A stretch of 21,793 bases of DNA, from positions 1 through 21,793 of the forward strand of contig JAHBMJ010005735.1 of the NCBI GenBank assembly GCA_018398765.1, given 5' to 3'. This DNA comes from Chromera velia (taxonomy: Eukaryota; Sar; Chromeraceae). The translations under genes and the position numbers were made by a program. Numbering within the stretch: the first letter of the stretch is position 1; every line of letters begins with the position of its first letter. Below the pieces are notes generated by a model. That model worked only from the letters and a program-made list of their open reading frames with translations. It was not told where the DNA came from and ran no database searches. Positions 20,401 through 21,793 of the stretch are shown here, piece after piece.

Positions 20401-20677
20401 CCACCGCCTAAGCACTGAGCGCAGCATTTGTATTTGACGCACACACAAAACGTAACACGAACTGAACGACTTACTTCGTGCACTAAGGAAGCGTATACAC
20501 AAACAGCCAAGCACATATCCACCTCATCTACTGGAACCGCACGGCACTGAGGGGGTTGACTGACTGACCGTCTTGAGAGTTGAGAAGTTCCGGCCAGAGC
20601 GAGGCACTCATCCGCAGAGTCTCCACCGCCCCCCGACCTGCTGCCTCCAGCCACTCCCTGCATGCGCGTGTGGTCAT
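17451..20677 (-). CDS. Ankyrin-repeat / HET-TIR-like / LRR protein, with a frameshift
   Basis: Model: exon 1 20677-20569 (start MTTRACREWLEAAGRG; 20722 is an alternative start), intron 20568-20148, exon 2 20147-17451. The junction is in phase, and the joined text reads as an ankyrin repeat (VETLRMSASLWPELLNSQD, then KETALLKAVKKNRVETVRLL). About 12 ankyrin repeats follow (TALMLAAQNGH-type, 33-residue period). In the 810-aa frame starting at 19883, residues 18-340 are ankyrin. Residues about 429-545 hold SVVCLSFAWLSHNHPDP, VFIFWDFMSLHQNPRT, a FQKALESLDLFY helix and RGWPTFE, a pattern like HET/TIR-superfamily domains in fungi and algae. Residues about 680-735 are two leucine-rich repeats (LRQLDLSWTQVTDRGAEML, LRRINLSGTQIS). 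One base seems to be missing near 19883-19885, within a single ankyrin repeat. Function is not established; the layout recalls intracellular receptors. Confidence 0.8.
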
Positions 20678-21160
20678 ACAAAGAGCACGCCAGTGAATGT
20701 GCGTTCGAGAGTGCATGGGCAAAAGAAAGGCGGGAGCAACGTCGGGAAGGATTGACTGACCTTTCCTTCAGTGTCATGCAATTCAAATTCCTCATGGGCA
20801 CATGGATGAGCCTCCCTCGAGTCCGTTCCGAAAGTCGTGAGGTCATGACTCAAAAGTCGAGGCATACCAGTACTGTATATGCAGAAAACGTGCCAAGCTC
20901 GCAAACAGCAATCTGTGTCGATCTGCGCCCTCAGCTATAAATGCAACAGGTACGGGTGAGCAGCTGCAACACTTCAGAACTCGAAGAAGAAGAGACGGCT
21001 TGCACGATTACGAGAATGATGCAGGACTTGCAAGTCTGACTTACTGCGCTGCCTTCGATATCCATTTTTCTGTTTGTTTGTTTTGCCCTGGCTTTGTTCC
21101 TTGAACGTCCATCAAATTATAGTGTTAAAAAAAAAAAAAAAATTCACGAACTGACCGTCA
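20678..21160. other. Upstream region of the ankyrin gene
   Basis: About 480 bp with no gene I can support. Minus-strand ORFs here (20346-20846 and 20674-20904) overlap the proposed first exon and its intron in other frames. There is a poly-A run of 16 at about 21127-21142 just before the repeat array. No clear core-promoter element was found. Confidence 0.45.
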
Positions 21161-21174
21161 GGCTGCATGCAACA

Positions 21175-21732
21175 TGGCCCCGGAAAGCGAAGCGGGGGGC
21201 ACTTAATTACCAAACAATCCCCTGAGCCCACACATGCATGCATGCAGCTTTCGTCAAAAACATGGCCCCGGAAAGCGAAGCGGGGGGCACTTAGAAAACA
21301 GAAATACCCAGCCCACGTGCATACATGCACGCTGTGGCCCCGGAAAGCGAAGCGGGGGGCACTTACAAAACAAAAATGGCCCCGGAAAGCGAAGCGGGGG
21401 GCACTTAGAAAACAGAAATACCCCAGCCCACGTGTATGCACACTGTCTTTCGGCAAAAACCCGGCCCCAAAAGGCTGAATATGCACCGCATGCACGGTAG
21501 CTCTGGAAAGCGAAGCGGGGGGCACTTAGAAAATAGAAATACCTCAGCCCACGTACACGCTGTCTTTCAGCAAAAACCCTGCCTCGAAAGGCTGAATGTG
21601 CACCAAATATACGTGCATCAGGTATCTTTCACCAAAAAAAGACCCTGGAAAGATCCTGTCCCAAATGGTCCAGAAAAGCATGCATGAACCCGCGTCATCA
21701 TGTATGCGTGCGTCAGTGGCCCCGGAAAGCGA
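21175..21732 (+). repeat. Array of ~31-bp GCGAAGC-hairpin repeats in longer units
   Basis: Near-identical 31-bp units lie at 21175-21205, 21263-21293, 21335-21365 and 21377-21407. A variant lies at 21498-21528 and a truncated unit at 21717-21732. Each unit begins TGGCCCCGG, has the core AAAGCGAAGCGGGG and ends GGCACTTA. CCCCG and CGGGG can pair as a stem, and the core holds GCGAAGC, a known very stable DNA mini-hairpin. The spacers also repeat: GAAAACAGAAATACC...AGCCCACGT follows three units (the last as GAAAATAG), and CTGTCTTTC(G/A)GCAAAAACCC occurs at about 21442 and 21559, giving a higher-order unit of about 120 bp. Copies diverge towards the right end. It is non-coding, although the minus strand reads as repeated SAPRFAFRGH. 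Confidence 0.9.
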
Positions 21733-21793
21733 CAGGCTGCATCCCTAGGCTTTTTTCCTGGGGGAGGGGGGGTTCTACGGCTTTTCCCACAGG

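Noticed and set aside
20346..20846. 166-aa minus-strand ORF as a separate gene
   Set aside because: It overlaps the proposed first ankyrin exon in another frame, and its C-terminal half is cysteine/valine-rich sequence lying in the intron.
21112..21525. Minus-strand ORF with repeated SAPRFAFRGH units, resembling a repeat protein
   Set aside because: The repetition follows from the 31-bp DNA repeat. Spacers vary in length, and the ORF begins in and ends in non-coding-looking sequence.

Overview
This is nuclear DNA from a eukaryote, most probably a photosynthetic alveolate of the chromerid type (Chromera velia-like). The reasons are a compact set of genes with GT-AG introns, an organellar RNA-binding protein of the FASTK/heptatricopeptide-repeat type that is expanded in apicomplexans and chromerids, a large ankyrin protein of a style common in algal alveolates, introns filled with di- and tetranucleotide microsatellites, and intergenic DNA rich in TGCATGCA. 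The species is inferred, since there is no rRNA or other marker. Dinoflagellates are less likely because nearly all the introns can be read with GT donors.

Layout: (1) 1-143, CA/GA microsatellite. (2) 269-1582 minus, an intronless gene for a protein that joins a dsRNA-binding motif, a NOV_C-like PD-(D/E)XK nuclease domain and a zinc ribbon. (3) 1583-6829, a repeat-rich gene desert. It holds two diverged ~400-bp copies of one element in opposite orientation at its edges, a foldback (MITE-like) element, and two 212-bp direct repeats differing at one base that bracket about 1.5 kb with a 240-aa hypothetical ORF. (4) 6830-7954 minus, a six-bladed propeller protein of the paraoxonase/strictosidine-synthase-like group. 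(5) 7955-8513, a divergent promoter region with a GC-rich block. (6) 8514-16546 plus, a ~1,310-aa helical-repeat (HPR/FASTK-like) protein that I reconstruct from about 16 exons by splice sites and phase; most introns carry a microsatellite. (7) 16547-17450, convergent intergenic DNA with an AT-rich island. (8) 17451-20677 minus, a two-exon gene for an ankyrin / HET-TIR-like / leucine-rich-repeat protein with one apparent single-base frameshift. (9) 20678-21793, intergenic, ending in an array of a GCGAAGC-hairpin repeat related to the ends of the foldback element in region 3.

The genes do not form one pathway. The two most interesting products are the dsRBM-nuclease-zinc ribbon protein, which suggests double-stranded RNA recognition or cleavage, and the ankyrin-HET/TIR-like-LRR protein, which resembles intracellular immune receptors in its mix of domains. 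The HPR protein is probably mitochondrial and acts on organellar RNA. All functions are inferred from sequence patterns; no database search was possible.
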